A stretch of DNA of 64,000 nucleotides from CAVSUZ01 sp963834715 (GTDB lineage Bacteria > Pseudomonadota > Alphaproteobacteria > Acetobacterales > Acetobacteraceae), in contig CAWIDE010000001.1 in assembly GCA_963834715.1 (NCBI GenBank), forward strand, positions 186,001-250,000. Direction: 5' to 3'. The translations under genes and the position numbers were made by a program. This document shows, piece after piece, positions 43,660 to 51,864 of the stretch; position 1 is the stretch's first letter, and the number at the start of each line of letters is the position of its first letter. Under the pieces are notes generated by a model that was not told the origin of the DNA, did no database searches, and was given only the letters and a program-made list of their open reading frames with translations.

Positions 43660-44202
43660 ATGGCCGATGGAAGCAGTGGCGTGATCCTGCCGTTTCCAAT
43701 GCCGAGACTACAGCGCGCGAGTATCGAGCTGGTGACACGCCTTGCGCCCTCACGCTCGCTCGTGGACTCGCTCATGGCTGAGGTGGGGCTGGCAACATGG
43801 GATGCGGCAGCGGGCATGGCAGCGGAACTCATGCATCAGGCAAGGGCCATGGAGGCGGGCTACGATCGTGACACGGTGATTATCAAGCTCCGCGCACTGG
43901 TCGATGCGCCAATTGCGCATGCGGCTGAAATCTGCCTGAGCTACCAGGAGGTCGCTGACCGGCTGGTCGGGTTGGAGATCAAGGCTGCCCGCGCGGAAAG
44001 TCTCAGCGGAGAGATGAAAATGGCGGTGCAGCGCGCCCGCGGCGACTGGCGGGGCCGCGCTATCGCGGCACGCGCGGCGGCCGACGCGGCGCAAGGGGCA
44101 GTATGGGCGCTTGCCACGTACATTCGGGAGGGCCTTGCCGCGCCACAAGCGGCGGTCGCAGCGGAACCGGAGCAGTTGCCGCTGTTTGCAGCGGCGGGAT
44201 GA
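43660..44202 (+). CDS. Hypothetical alpha-helical protein
   Basis: 180 residues from ATG 43,660 (GTGAGGGAGAGGATT upstream). Rich in Ala/Arg/Glu helices: ELVTRLAPSRSLVDSLMAEV, DAAAGMAAELMHQARAMEAG, EICLSYQEVADRLVGLEIKA and AIAARAAADAAQGAVWALA. No membrane segment or known motif. Ends before, and convergent with, the GcrA-like gene. Function unknown. Confidence 0.6.
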   Translation: MADGSSGVILPFPMPRLQRASIELVTRLAPSRSLVDSLMAEVGLATWDAAAGMAAELMHQARAMEAGYDRDTVIIKLRALVDAPIAHAAEICLSYQEVADRLVGLEIKAARAESLSGEMKMAVQRARGDWRGRAIAARAAADAAQGAVWALATYIREGLAAPQAAVAAEPEQLPLFAAAG

Positions 44203-44275
44203 TGCCAGGGCGCTTGCTAGGCACGTTCGCGGGACCACCGATCACCTCATGCGATGATCGCTCGCTCTTGGGTGC

Positions 44276-44803
44276 TCAGGCGGTCTGATCGCGTCGGGTA
44301 CGTTGCTGCTGATAGGCGAGGGCGCAATGCTCTTCACAGTAGGGCTTGCCCGCAATGGCCGGGGCATCGCAGAAGCGGAAGCTATGCGTGCCGGGTTCAC
44401 CGATGGGCCAGCAGCAGGCGGCTTTTCCGCGTCGAAGCGATGGCAGCGTTGCCGCGAGTGGAACCGCCGGCACCGGCGGAAGTGAAACCGAGCGTACCGT
44501 CGGCCGTGGCAGAGATGCCGGAGCCGTTGGGCTCGCCTTAGGGGCCGTGCACCGCGCCGGCGCGATCTCGACAAGCTTCGGCACCAGCAGCCGGCGTGAC
44601 TGCCGTGGGCAGCCGGAGCCGGCCGACCGAATGGGAGAAGGCCGGCGCGACAGCTTCAAACGACGCGCCTTGCCAACGACAGCATTCTTGGACACGCCGA
44701 GGCGTCGACCGATTTCCGAGGTTGAGTGTCCGTCGTCCCAGAGGCTTCGCAGTCGGGAAACGGCGTCGTCGCCCCACGCCGTACCTGTGGATGCGCTCGG
44801 CAT
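44276..44803 (-). CDS. GcrA-family cell-cycle regulator paralogue
   Basis: 175 residues from ATG 44,803 after AAGGAGG. The N-terminus WGDDAVSRLRSLWDDGHSTS, EIGRRLGVSKNAVVGKARRL is the GcrA helix-turn-helix. The C-terminus CCWPIGEPGTHSFRFCDAPA, AGKPYCEEHCALAYQ is the conserved RNA polymerase-contacting, cysteine-rich end. GcrA binds sigma70 holoenzyme at methylated promoters in alphaproteobacteria. Being in the island, this is probably a second copy rather than the chromosomal master gene. Confidence 0.88.
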   Translation of the reverse strand: MPSASTGTAWGDDAVSRLRSLWDDGHSTSEIGRRLGVSKNAVVGKARRLKLSRRPSPIRSAGSGCPRQSRRLLVPKLVEIAPARCTAPKASPTAPASLPRPTVRSVSLPPVPAVPLAATLPSLRRGKAACCWPIGEPGTHSFRFCDAPAIAGKPYCEEHCALAYQQQRTRRDQTA

Positions 44804-44926
44804 TTTGCCCCTCCTTGAGACCGTTCGCTTGTCCCCCGCCTGTCCCGCGAGCATTGTGGTACGGAATATGGCAGTATTACAAGGACCTGAACCACTTGGC
44901 TATAGCGGGATCTCAGGAATGATGCG

Positions 44927-45097
44927 TCGGAATCGCGCCGGAAATCAGCCACCCAATCCCTTGCCGATGAGCTGGTGCAGCTCCGGTGCCAGAAGTGCGG
45001 CGATCGGCCTACTCTGGTCGCTTTGGAGGAAGACGCAGCGGCAACCTCTCCGGACCGGATGGGCGGCTGCGGGTGGAAGGTGGTGCTGATCGAGTAG
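44927..45097 (+). pseudogene. Zinc-ribbon-like protein, copy 2 (5'-truncated)
   Basis: The frame reads SRRKSATQSLADELVQLRCQ, KCGDRPTLVALEEDAAATSP, GGCGWKVVLIE and stop. It matches the last 55 or so residues of copy 1 but has no start codon and lacks the N-terminal CPC part. Remnant. Confidence 0.6.
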
Positions 45098-45164
45098 TGG
45101 GCTTCGTCCCTGCTCTCCCGTTGCCCAGCGCCCACCCCATATCCAAGCACGCTAGGGGTGCTCA

Positions 45165-45536
45165 ATGCGAACCGTTCATCTGCCCTGCCTTGCAGTCGTG
45201 GTAGCGGTCGGCGGCGCGCTGATTGCTGTGCCTGCCAAGGCCGATGGGGGTTACGGGCACGAGTGGAACCATGGCTATTCGAACCACAATTCATGGAACC
45301 ACGACCGGTGGGAGCACCACGACGGGTGGGGACCGAGGGCATTTTTTGCACCTCCGCCGGTCTATTCCCCGCCGCAAATGTACTATTCCGCGCCCCCACA
45401 AATTACCCCGATCATCCCGCCGCCGGCCGTCTATGGTCCGCCAACCTACTATTCTGCGCCGCCACAGATTACCCCGCTTACCCCGCCGCCGACCTTCTAC
45501 GGGCCGCCGGTTTCATCGTTTACGACCGCTCGTTAG
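45165..45536 (+). CDS. Small exported His/Pro/Tyr-rich protein
   Basis: 123 residues. Signal peptide MRTVHLPCLAVVVAVGGALI with cleavage after VPAKA. The mature N-terminus is His/Asn/Trp-rich (GHEWNHGYSNHNSWNHDRWE). The rest is a Pro/Tyr repeat: two copies of YYSAPPQITP and related PPP units. Low-complexity periplasmic proteins of this type are common in Acetobacteraceae and rhizobia. Possible metal binding by His content is inference. Confidence 0.7.
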   Translation: MRTVHLPCLAVVVAVGGALIAVPAKADGGYGHEWNHGYSNHNSWNHDRWEHHDGWGPRAFFAPPPVYSPPQMYYSAPPQITPIIPPPAVYGPPTYYSAPPQITPLTPPPTFYGPPVSSFTTAR

Positions 45537-45587
45537 GCGGACCGCTGTAAAGGCCCGGCGACCGGGCGCTGATCCTCGCCTGTTCCG

Positions 45588-45828
45588 GGCGCCGGCTCCG
45601 GAGGTGGTAGCTGCAGGTCCAGTGCCCCTGCCGTACCATTCACATCCCCCTGCGAATGATGGCCGCGAACCGGGAGCTGGCCGGCCAGTCGATCGCCGAT
45701 GTGCTGGCACAGCTCCGCTGCGAGAAGTGCGGACAGAAACCGATCCGGGTGGCGCTCGAAGAAGATCGCCGCATCGGATGGGCGCGTACGGGTGGCAGGT
45801 GGTGTTGATCGAGTCTGGGGATTGGTAG
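45588..45828 (+). pseudogene. Zinc-ribbon-like protein, copy 3 (stop and deletion)
   Basis: Same frame as copy 1: RLRRW, then a stop (TAG for TGG), LQVQCPCRTIHIPLRMMAAN, LAGQSIADVLAQLRCEKCGQ and KPIRVALEED. A short deletion removes the AAATS block and shifts the frame; PHRMGAYGWQVVLIESGDW and stop then follow. Closer to copy 1 than copy 2 is. Inactive. Confidence 0.65.
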
Positions 45829-45916
45829 CCGATGAAGCCATTCGCCAAAATCGGGGGGCCGCCGCTGGAGTGAGCAAACAAGTCGCCTTCCTCGGGCAAA
45901 ACTGACGCGAGCGATG

Positions 45917-45939
45917 TTATCCACTGAATCTGTGGATAA
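45917..45939. promoter_or_regulatory. Pair of inverted DnaA-type boxes
   Basis: TTATCCACT at 45,917-45,925 and TGTGGATAA (a perfect TTATCCACA on the other strand) at 45,931-45,939, 5 bp apart, followed by a T/A-rich stretch (GATTTTTGTATAGG). IS copy 3 begins 46 bp later. It may be part of a decayed replication origin or a DnaA-regulated promoter. Confidence 0.45.
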
Positions 45940-47299
45940 ATCTGTGGGCGATTTTTGTATAGGTTTGCAAAAAGCTGAGGTTAGACCGAACTTCCTAGCC
46001 TCGAGACACGCAAGTTACTGATGCATCTATACATTCTGTCTCGCGACCTGTGGATTACTGGCTACAGTTGACGCCGAGGAGATTGAATGCCTTCTGCTGC
46101 AGCGGTGTTGGCCTTGTGACGACGGTAAGGCGATAGTCCGGTGTGATCGCGGTGGTGATGGTGTTGCGCACTACGGTTGCCAGATCGCCCAGCAATGAAC
46201 GGAAGCTATGCACTGGCAGGCCGTCCGGGGTGAGCCCTGTGGTCTGCTTGGCGATGGCAGCCGGGGAACGTTGCGCTTCCGACACCACGCTGTCTCGCAA
46301 GGCTTCGGCCGCTTCCCTATCGGCGTCATCGAACAGCATTGGCGCCAGGCAGGTCCGCATGTGCCATTCGAGGTAGTAGGCTAACATGCACAGGAAGATG
46401 TGGGCCCGCACGCGGTCTGCCAGCCAATGATGGACAGGCCTGATCTGCAGATCGACGGTTTTGATGCAGCGAAAAGCCCGCTCCACAAGCGCAAGCGACT
46501 TGTAGCTTCGCATGGTCGTGGTGTCATCGAGCGCGCTTTCCGGCAGGCTGGTGCGCACGACATAGACGCCATCGGTTGCTGCTTCAGCGGTGATCTCGGC
46601 GGTCTTGCGGGCGAAGCTGAAGACGGTATCGGTGATCTCGATGACAAAATGCTTGCCTACCTTGTGCTTGTTGATCACCGCGCCAACCGCGAGTGCGATC
46701 CGCGCAGCGCCCCGGAGGGGATTGCGCTTGCGAGCGACCGCGATCTGGATACGGGAGAGGTCACGTTCGGTGGCGGCCAGCAGATCCTCCCGCTTGCGGG
46801 CGCGCTCGACGGCGAGATCGGGATTACGGCAAACGATCAGGCGCTCACCCGGAAATTCGGGCGCCGTGATACTGGCCAAGTCGCGCTGATCGAACAGCGA
46901 GAGTTGCAAAGCGCCGGTTTCCATCAACGCCTTGATCGCCGGCGCGCGCAGTGCCGTGATCCAGTCGAAGCCTGCCGATTTAACGTCATTGGTGATGCGT
47001 GCTTGGGTGATCATGCCACGGTCACCGACCATGACCACGTGGTCGAGATGGAACCGCCGCTTCAGCTTTTCGATCTGATTGGCAAGCGTAATCGGATCGG
47101 CGGTATCGCCCTCAAACACCTCGATGGCGATCGGACAGCCATCGGGAGCGCAGAGTAGGCCGTATATGATTTGCAGCGTGCCCTTCTTGCCGTCGCGGCT
47201 GTAGCCACGCTGGGCGAGCGGGCAGCAGCGGCCTTCCATGTAGCTTGACGAGACATCATATAACATCAGTGTGCCATCGCTGAGATGGCGCTTGGCTAA

Positions 47300-48462
47300 T
47301 ACCAAAACTCACTGATCAAAACCGGTGGATCCAATCGCGTAAGCCCAGTGACATGATGGTCCACGGCTGAGCCTCCAACTTGTTCCAAGCGTCGCAGCAG
47401 TGATCGAGAAGGGCATCAATAGTGTCGAACACGCGGTTGGAGAGCCAGTTATCGCGCATGAACTGCCAAACGTTCTCCTGGGCGTTTAGCTCGGGGCATT
47501 TCGGCGGCAGCGGCACAATGGTGATGTTATCCGGCAGCGCGAGTTTGGTTGACAGGTGCCATCCGGCCTGGTCGAGCAACAGCGCCGCGTGGCGTCCAGG
47601 AGCGACATCGGCGGAGATCGCGGCGAGATGCAGGTTCATCATTGCCGTGTTGCACCAGGGCAGGATCAACCCGACGGCCTTGCCCTCCTTGGGGCAGATC
47701 GCACCGAAGATGTAGGTGGAGGCGGTGCGTTGGTCAGAGGGAGCAGCAGGACGGCTGCCGCGCCGCGCCCAGCGTCGGGTGATCTTGTTCTTCTGGCCCA
47801 CCCTGGCCTCGTCACCGAACCAGACTTCTATGTCGCGGGGATCGAGGCCGCGGCGCTGCGCGATCGTTTCCCAGCACCTCGGGCCAGTTTTTTTAAATGC
47901 CTCGATCGCGCCTTCCGGCTGCGCATGATGGCGCGGGCGCGCCGATAGCTTGCGATACCCCATAGCCCGCAGCTCGCGGCTGAGCGTCTGCTTCGACACA
48001 CTAATCTCGAACTCGTCCCAGACCCACTGGCACAGATCGATGATGCGCCAGCGGACCATGCCATGCACCGCTGGGATTGGCCCGTCTTCAACCATTGCTG
48101 CCAGCGCGACACGGTGCCGGTTGTCGAGCCGCGACCGCTGTCCGGGTGCCTTGCGGTCGATCAGCCCGTCGGGGCCGAGCGCGTTCAACCTGAGCACCCA
48201 ATCGCGCACGACCTGCAGGGTCACGCCACCGATCTCGGCCGCTTGTGTCCGGCTGGCTCCATCATAGATCGCCGCCAGCGCCAAGAGCCGCCGCACCTGT
48301 TTGGCATCCTCGCTCTCACGGGCTATGCGGCGCAGCTGCGCCGCGTCGAAATCCGACCTCAGTGGGATCGGCATGGCGAACCTCCTCCGTTCACCAGCCT
48401 TGAAGCAAATCACGCCCGCGCCGGGGAATCCCCCCAGGAGTCGCCGTCAGTGAGGCTTGGTA
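47300..48462 (-). mobile_element. IS630-family insertion sequence nested in IS copy 3
   Basis: Ends are imperfect inverted repeats: TACCAAAACTCACTGA (47,300-47,315) and, on the other strand, TACCAAGCCTCACTGA (48,447-48,462), 14 of 16 identical. TAA flanks both sides (the family's TA plus one base). Inserted into the transposase gene of IS copy 3 between the codons for ETAL and AKRH. Confidence 0.9.
47316..48374 (-). CDS. IS630-family transposase
   Basis: 352 residues from ATG 48,374, preceded by GGAGGAGG. N-terminal helix-turn-helix (ASRTQAAEIGGVTLQVVRDW) and homeodomain-like region. The DDE domain has IEVWFGDEARVGQKNKI, HAALLLDQAGWHLS and LPPKCPELNAQENVWQFMRD (the DDE triad style of IS630). 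A longer start (48,413) would add 13 residues. Intact, so it may still be mobile. Confidence 0.92.
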   Translation of the reverse strand: MPIPLRSDFDAAQLRRIARESEDAKQVRRLLALAAIYDGASRTQAAEIGGVTLQVVRDWVLRLNALGPDGLIDRKAPGQRSRLDNRHRVALAAMVEDGPIPAVHGMVRWRIIDLCQWVWDEFEISVSKQTLSRELRAMGYRKLSARPRHHAQPEGAIEAFKKTGPRCWETIAQRRGLDPRDIEVWFGDEARVGQKNKITRRWARRGSRPAAPSDQRTASTYIFGAICPKEGKAVGLILPWCNTAMMNLHLAAISADVAPGRHAALLLDQAGWHLSTKLALPDNITIVPLPPKCPELNAQENVWQFMRDNWLSNRVFDTIDALLDHCCDAWNKLEAQPWTIMSLGLRDWIHRF

Positions 48463-49327
48463 TAAGGCTGTCTCGATGGCAGGCTGGCGTTCCAGCAGCC
48501 AGTCCAGTGCGGCATAGAGTTCGTCCTCGTCGACCTCACCGAGGCCAAGCATTTCGCCAAGGCTCGATGCAGCCGTGGCGGAGGAAAGTGCACGAGCGGT
48601 GGCGAGCTTGGATGCCGGCTCGATAATGCGCCCGATCATCAGCGCGAGGGCAAGATCACGGTATCGCTCGCGATCGCCGAGCATCCGATCAAGCCCTATC
48701 TTGCGGGCAGTCCCGAGCGCTGCTGCAACGTGCCCGTGCGGCAGACTGCGGGTGATGGTGAACGCATCCCGCTCGGCCGGAATGACAACGCCGCCTTTGA
48801 GAACACCGCGCAGGCCTTCAACGTGCTCGGCGGGCCAACCAGAGAGGTTGCAGATCGTGCGCTTACGGACCTTGCCATCCTGGCGGTAACTCTCGCGCAG
48901 CAGAATGGCGGGAGGTGAGTTCCGATTCGGAACAGCTTCGATATACATGGCAACGCATTGGCACAACGCCGCCGCGAGTACAAGTCCAAATTTCCGGATT
49001 ACATGGCTACGTTTGGGACCAGTCTCGTGCTTCTGTCCCTACTGTTCCTGCCACTTCACGCTCTCCGAAAGAAGGAAGTTCGGGTTAGAGCGGCTCTTGG
49101 CAGACGCGACCGACCGTTGATGATTCGGAACGGCATTCATAAAAACGACACAAGTCCCGATGAAGGAAGCGCGACCGGCTAGAAGGTCGACACCCTTTTC
49201 GTGTCGCGGCGGCCCGACTCTGCGTTACCAATTCGACCGGAGACCTCAACTACTTGCGAGATCAGAGCGCCGTATGCAGATTTTAACCACTGATTAACCG
49301 GAAGGCGGAACCGTGTCGCTCTCTGCA

Positions 49328-49516
49328 TCAGAGGAGAGAGGACGTGGACAAGCTGTTCGGCATCACCGAGGTAGTCATGACGGGCGGAAGCCGTGGGGAC
49401 GTATCGCCATAGACCACCTGGGTGTTGACGTCGGCGCCGCGCAGGACCTCGTCGACGATTGTCGTCTTTCGGCCGGCGATCAGGAGCACCTCAGCGATGC
49501 TGTGCTGCTTGCTCAT
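49328..49516 (-). CDS. Small hypothetical protein downstream of the response regulator
   Basis: 62 residues from ATG 49,516, just after the response-regulator stop. MSKQHSIAEVLLIAGRKTTI, then DEVLRGADVNTQVVYGDTSP. Not recognised; perhaps a co-transcribed partner. The gap 49,090-49,327 holds only a small hairpin (CGACAC/GTGTCG at 49,188-49,206) and no gene I can support. Confidence 0.35.
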   Translation of the reverse strand: MSKQHSIAEVLLIAGRKTTIVDEVLRGADVNTQVVYGDTSPRLPPVMTTSVMPNSLSTSSLL

Positions 49517-49521
49517 GCCCA

Positions 49522-49986
49522 CTACTTCCTAAGTCCACGTTTTGCGTCCCGGACGTTAAGGACTTGCAAAGCGGCCTTGGTACTCACTTCAGTCGGTCGA
49601 TGCCGAAGGCTACGCAGCGACAATAACCGCTCAAGTAGCGCCACCTGGGTGATGAAACTATAGGGTTTCTGCAGGACCGAGAACTCTCCACCGGCAGTCG
49701 GCCTCTGGTAAAATCCGGAGGTCAGCAGAACCTGCACGTGAGGTCGGACTTGCCGGTACCAGTCGGCCAGCTCGAAGCCGCTCCCGCCGGGCAATCGGAC
49801 GTCGCTGAACAGGACGTCGATGGCGGAGATGATGGCGAGTAGGCGCTTCGCGTCGCCGACCGTTGCCGCCTCTTCGACCTCAAAGCCGAAGCCACGCAGC
49901 GCGTCCGAGACGGTAGGTCGGAGGGGTTCGTCGTCTTCGACGACAAGGACCGTACGACAGCACTGGTCGATACCGTTCGCGGGCAC
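49522..49986 (-). CDS. Single-domain response regulator (receiver)
   Basis: 154 residues. TVLVVEDDEPLRPTVSDALR gives the acidic pocket, IDVLFSDVRLPGGSGFELAD the phospho-accepting Asp, VQVLLTSGF the Thr/Ser switch and SVLQKPYSF the conserved Lys. No output domain, so it probably signals to another protein or belonged to a hybrid system. No kinase is adjacent. Confidence 0.88.
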   Translation of the reverse strand: MPANGIDQCCRTVLVVEDDEPLRPTVSDALRGFGFEVEEAATVGDAKRLLAIISAIDVLFSDVRLPGGSGFELADWYRQVRPHVQVLLTSGFYQRPTAGGEFSVLQKPYSFITQVALLERLLSLRSLRHRPTEVSTKAALQVLNVRDAKRGLRK

Positions 49987-50035
49987 CTCCGGGCGCGGGT
50001 AGCACGCGCACTCATCGAGCAGGTGATCCGCCTCG

Positions 50036-50221
50036 TCAGCGATTGACAGCGCGTGGAACGTCTCGCGAGTCAGGGTACTGGGGCCGGCTGATCTCGCGGT
50101 TGAACTCGCGCTCTATCCGGCGCGCGTGGGCTGTCATCTGTGCCTCCGTCATTCCGTCGTGAGTAGCTGGTCGGTGCGGGAGCGGTCCCCGGTTGGCGTT
50201 GGGCGCGGAGCGTCGGCTCAA
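50036..50221 (-). CDS. Small hypothetical basic protein
   Basis: 61 residues from TTG 50,221, which overlaps the previous stop (TTGA). An internal ATG gives MTEAQMTAHARRIEREFNRE. Arg-rich and helical. Coupled to the upstream 63-residue gene. Function unknown. Confidence 0.4.
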   Translation of the reverse strand: MSRRSAPNANRGPLPHRPATHDGMTEAQMTAHARRIEREFNREISRPQYPDSRDVPRAVNR

Positions 50222-50409
50222 CTCGCGCTGAGCTTCTCTACCCCCTTCGGGCCGGCCACGACTTCGACGTTAACGCCCGTCCAGCGAAGGAATTTGAAAT
50301 CCCGTTCGTCGAAGTGCTGCCAGTGACCGGGGCCAGCGTTCACGACGACGGTGTGCCGCTCGGACGGAGTCCCGTCATCGGAAGTGCCGAACTTCACTCG
50401 CAACCGCAT
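50218..50409 (-). CDS. Small hypothetical protein
   Basis: 63 residues: MRLRVKFGTSDDGTPSERHT, GPGHWQHFDERDFKFLRWTG, VNVEVVAGPKGVEKLSAS. Compact alpha/beta composition, no known motif. First gene of a coupled pair. Function unknown. Confidence 0.45.
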   Translation of the reverse strand: MRLRVKFGTSDDGTPSERHTVVVNAGPGHWQHFDERDFKFLRWTGVNVEVVAGPKGVEKLSAS

Positions 50410-50469
50410 ATCCGTGTTCGCCCTTGCTTCGGCGAGGAGTGTCGAGAGCTGATCCCCGATGCGGGCACC

Positions 50470-51205
50470 GTACCCTCACAAGCCACGCCCGACAGTATTG
50501 CTGCCGTGGCAGAGAGTTTCGTCGGCAAAGCATGGAACCAGGACGGGTGTTGGGTCCTGGCGAGCACGATCGCGGCCGAGGCCGGGACGTCGCTTCCATT
50601 GGTAGGTACGGCGATTGGGCTGCCTGGTCAGTCCAATGGCGAATGGATCGTAGCGTTCAACGGTCCGGCCGGGCAGAGCGGCAACTGGCAGCCGATGGTC
50701 AAGGCCGGGGAGATGATCGTGATCGGCACGCAGGGCGGCGGTGGTCACATCACGACCTGCGTTTCGGGCTCTGGCAGCTCGGCGATGCTGGTCGATAACA
50801 TCACCTACGTTAATCAGTCCGGCCAGGTGGTGAACAGCGCCAATGACGGCTCGAGCAATGACGTAATCGTCGCGGCGCCGCACCCCGCTTCACAGGAATG
50901 GGCGGGAGTGCAGGCGTCCTCTGTGGTGATCTACGAGCTGGATACACCGGTCGTGAGCACATCGGTCGCCTCTGATACGGTTGACTCGGGCGCGGAGCAG
51001 GCACTGACTTCGCTGTTTTCCGCGATCGATCCTGGAGGGAAGGCCATCACGTCGTGGCAGGTGTATGATACGAATGCGGGCGACCGTTTTTCCCTGAATG
51101 GCAGCTTGTCGAGCGCCCATTCCCCAGCCAACGCTCTGACGATTGGATCGCTTTGGAGGCTCGACCTGGTGTCGGGGGCTGTGGCGGGCTCCGATACGCT
51201 CGCCT
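50470..51205 (+). pseudogene. Surface/secreted protein fragment with a possible Cys-His peptidase-like domain
   Basis: The open frame contains DSIAAVAESFVGKAWNQDGC, WVLASTIAAEAGTSLPLVG, VKAGEMIVIGTQGGGGHITT and AMLVDNITYVNQSGQVVNSA. A Cys before the first helix and a His in GGGGHITT recall CHAP/NlpC papain-like domains. A cadherin-like segment (SLFSAIDPGGKAITSWQVYD) follows. It is cut at about 51,205 by a transposase remnant and has no clear start, so it is a piece of a large RTX/surface protein. Peptidase suggestion is inference. Confidence 0.45.
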
Positions 51206-51570
51206 GGCCGACCGCGTGCGCGCACATCTGCTGCTGTGCATGCTGGCCTAATATGTCGAGTGGCACTTGCGCGAGGCACTGGCGCCTGTCCTGTTGATGA
51301 CCATGAGCGCGCCGCGGCGGACCGCCGCGCCGGGGCGACGATGGAACTGCGCTCCGCGGCCGCCGCGGCGCGCCGCAAGGCCGCGCGCAAGCAAACTGCG
51401 GATGCGCTGCCGGTGCTCAGCTTCCGTTCCTTGTTGGGCGAACTCGCCACCTTCAGCCGCAACACCATCGCGGTCACCGCGGCCCCGAGGACACATTCCC
51501 GCTCTATCCGCAGATGACTGCGCTGCAGATCCGGACCTTCGAACTGCTCGGCGTGTCCGCCCGGCCGTAG
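51205..51570 (+). mobile_element. Transposase C-terminal remnant (IS1634-like, different element)
   Basis: Split frames read LADRVRAHLLLCMLA, stop, YVEWHLREALAPVL, then ADALPVLSFRSLLGELATFS, NTIAVTA and MTALQIRTFELLGVSARP with stop at 51,568. This parallels the C-terminus of the intact IS transposases (LADRVRAHVFLCMLAYYLEW) but is clearly a different member. Several frame changes. The following 51,571-51,800 holds nothing I can support. Confidence 0.65.
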
Positions 51571-51800
51571 GCAGTAAACCACATGCCGCGATGCGATTTT
51601 CCGAACGTTGTCAGGAGCTTGCGCCCGGAGCGTCCGGCAACTTCCGGCTAACGAACATCGCCGGTGCTGCGTCACTGCTTCGCACCGGCCCCGGCCGGCG
51701 AACGGAGCTTTCGTCACCATGGATCAGAGTAGGCGACGGGCTGACGAGCTTGCTTTCTGCGGCCCACCGGCGTCACGATTAGGCTGTCCCAATAGTACCT

Positions 51801-51864
51801 GTTATACCTGTCAAGATTGATGGCAATGCGACGGTCGTAAAAAGCAAAAGGGAAGAGACGACAC
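51801..51864 (+). repeat. Duplicated P450 leader, copy 1
   Basis: Bases GTTATACCTGTCAAG to AAGAGACGACAC before the first P450 resemble 54,183-54,243 before the second (TTGATGGCAATG/CTGATGGCAATG, AGCAAAAGG, GAGACGACAC). The duplication therefore includes the promoter/ribosome-site region (GGGAAGAG here, GGAGGAG in copy 2). Confidence 0.65.

Larger units (their letters stand above)
46055..48948 (-). pseudogene. IS1634-family transposase (copy 3), split by IS630
   Basis: The N-terminal part starts at ATG 48,948 (MYIEAVPNRNSPPAILLRES) and reaches ERQPAIETAL. The IS630 element follows, and the remainder resumes at AKRHLSDGTLMLYDVSSSYM and runs to LLGVNCSQ at 46,055. Without the IS630 the gene would be complete. 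Inactive as it stands. Confidence 0.9.
45986..49083 (-). mobile_element. IS1634-like insertion sequence, copy 3, interrupted by IS630
   Basis: Inverted orientation relative to copies 1 and 2. Ends CCGAACTTCCT at both sides; 6-bp direct repeats GTTAGA (45,980-45,985 and 49,084-49,089). The total of 3,098 bp equals 1,932 plus the nested IS630 with its duplicated target. Several residues differ from copies 1 and 2 (for example AEITAEAA for AEIVAEAA), so this copy is older. Confidence 0.93.

Noticed and set aside
49188..49240. Possible tRNA-like fragment (hairpin CGACAC/GTGTCG and AATTCGACC)
   Set aside because: Could not draw a cloverleaf with acceptor and anticodon stems; only a hairpin is supported.
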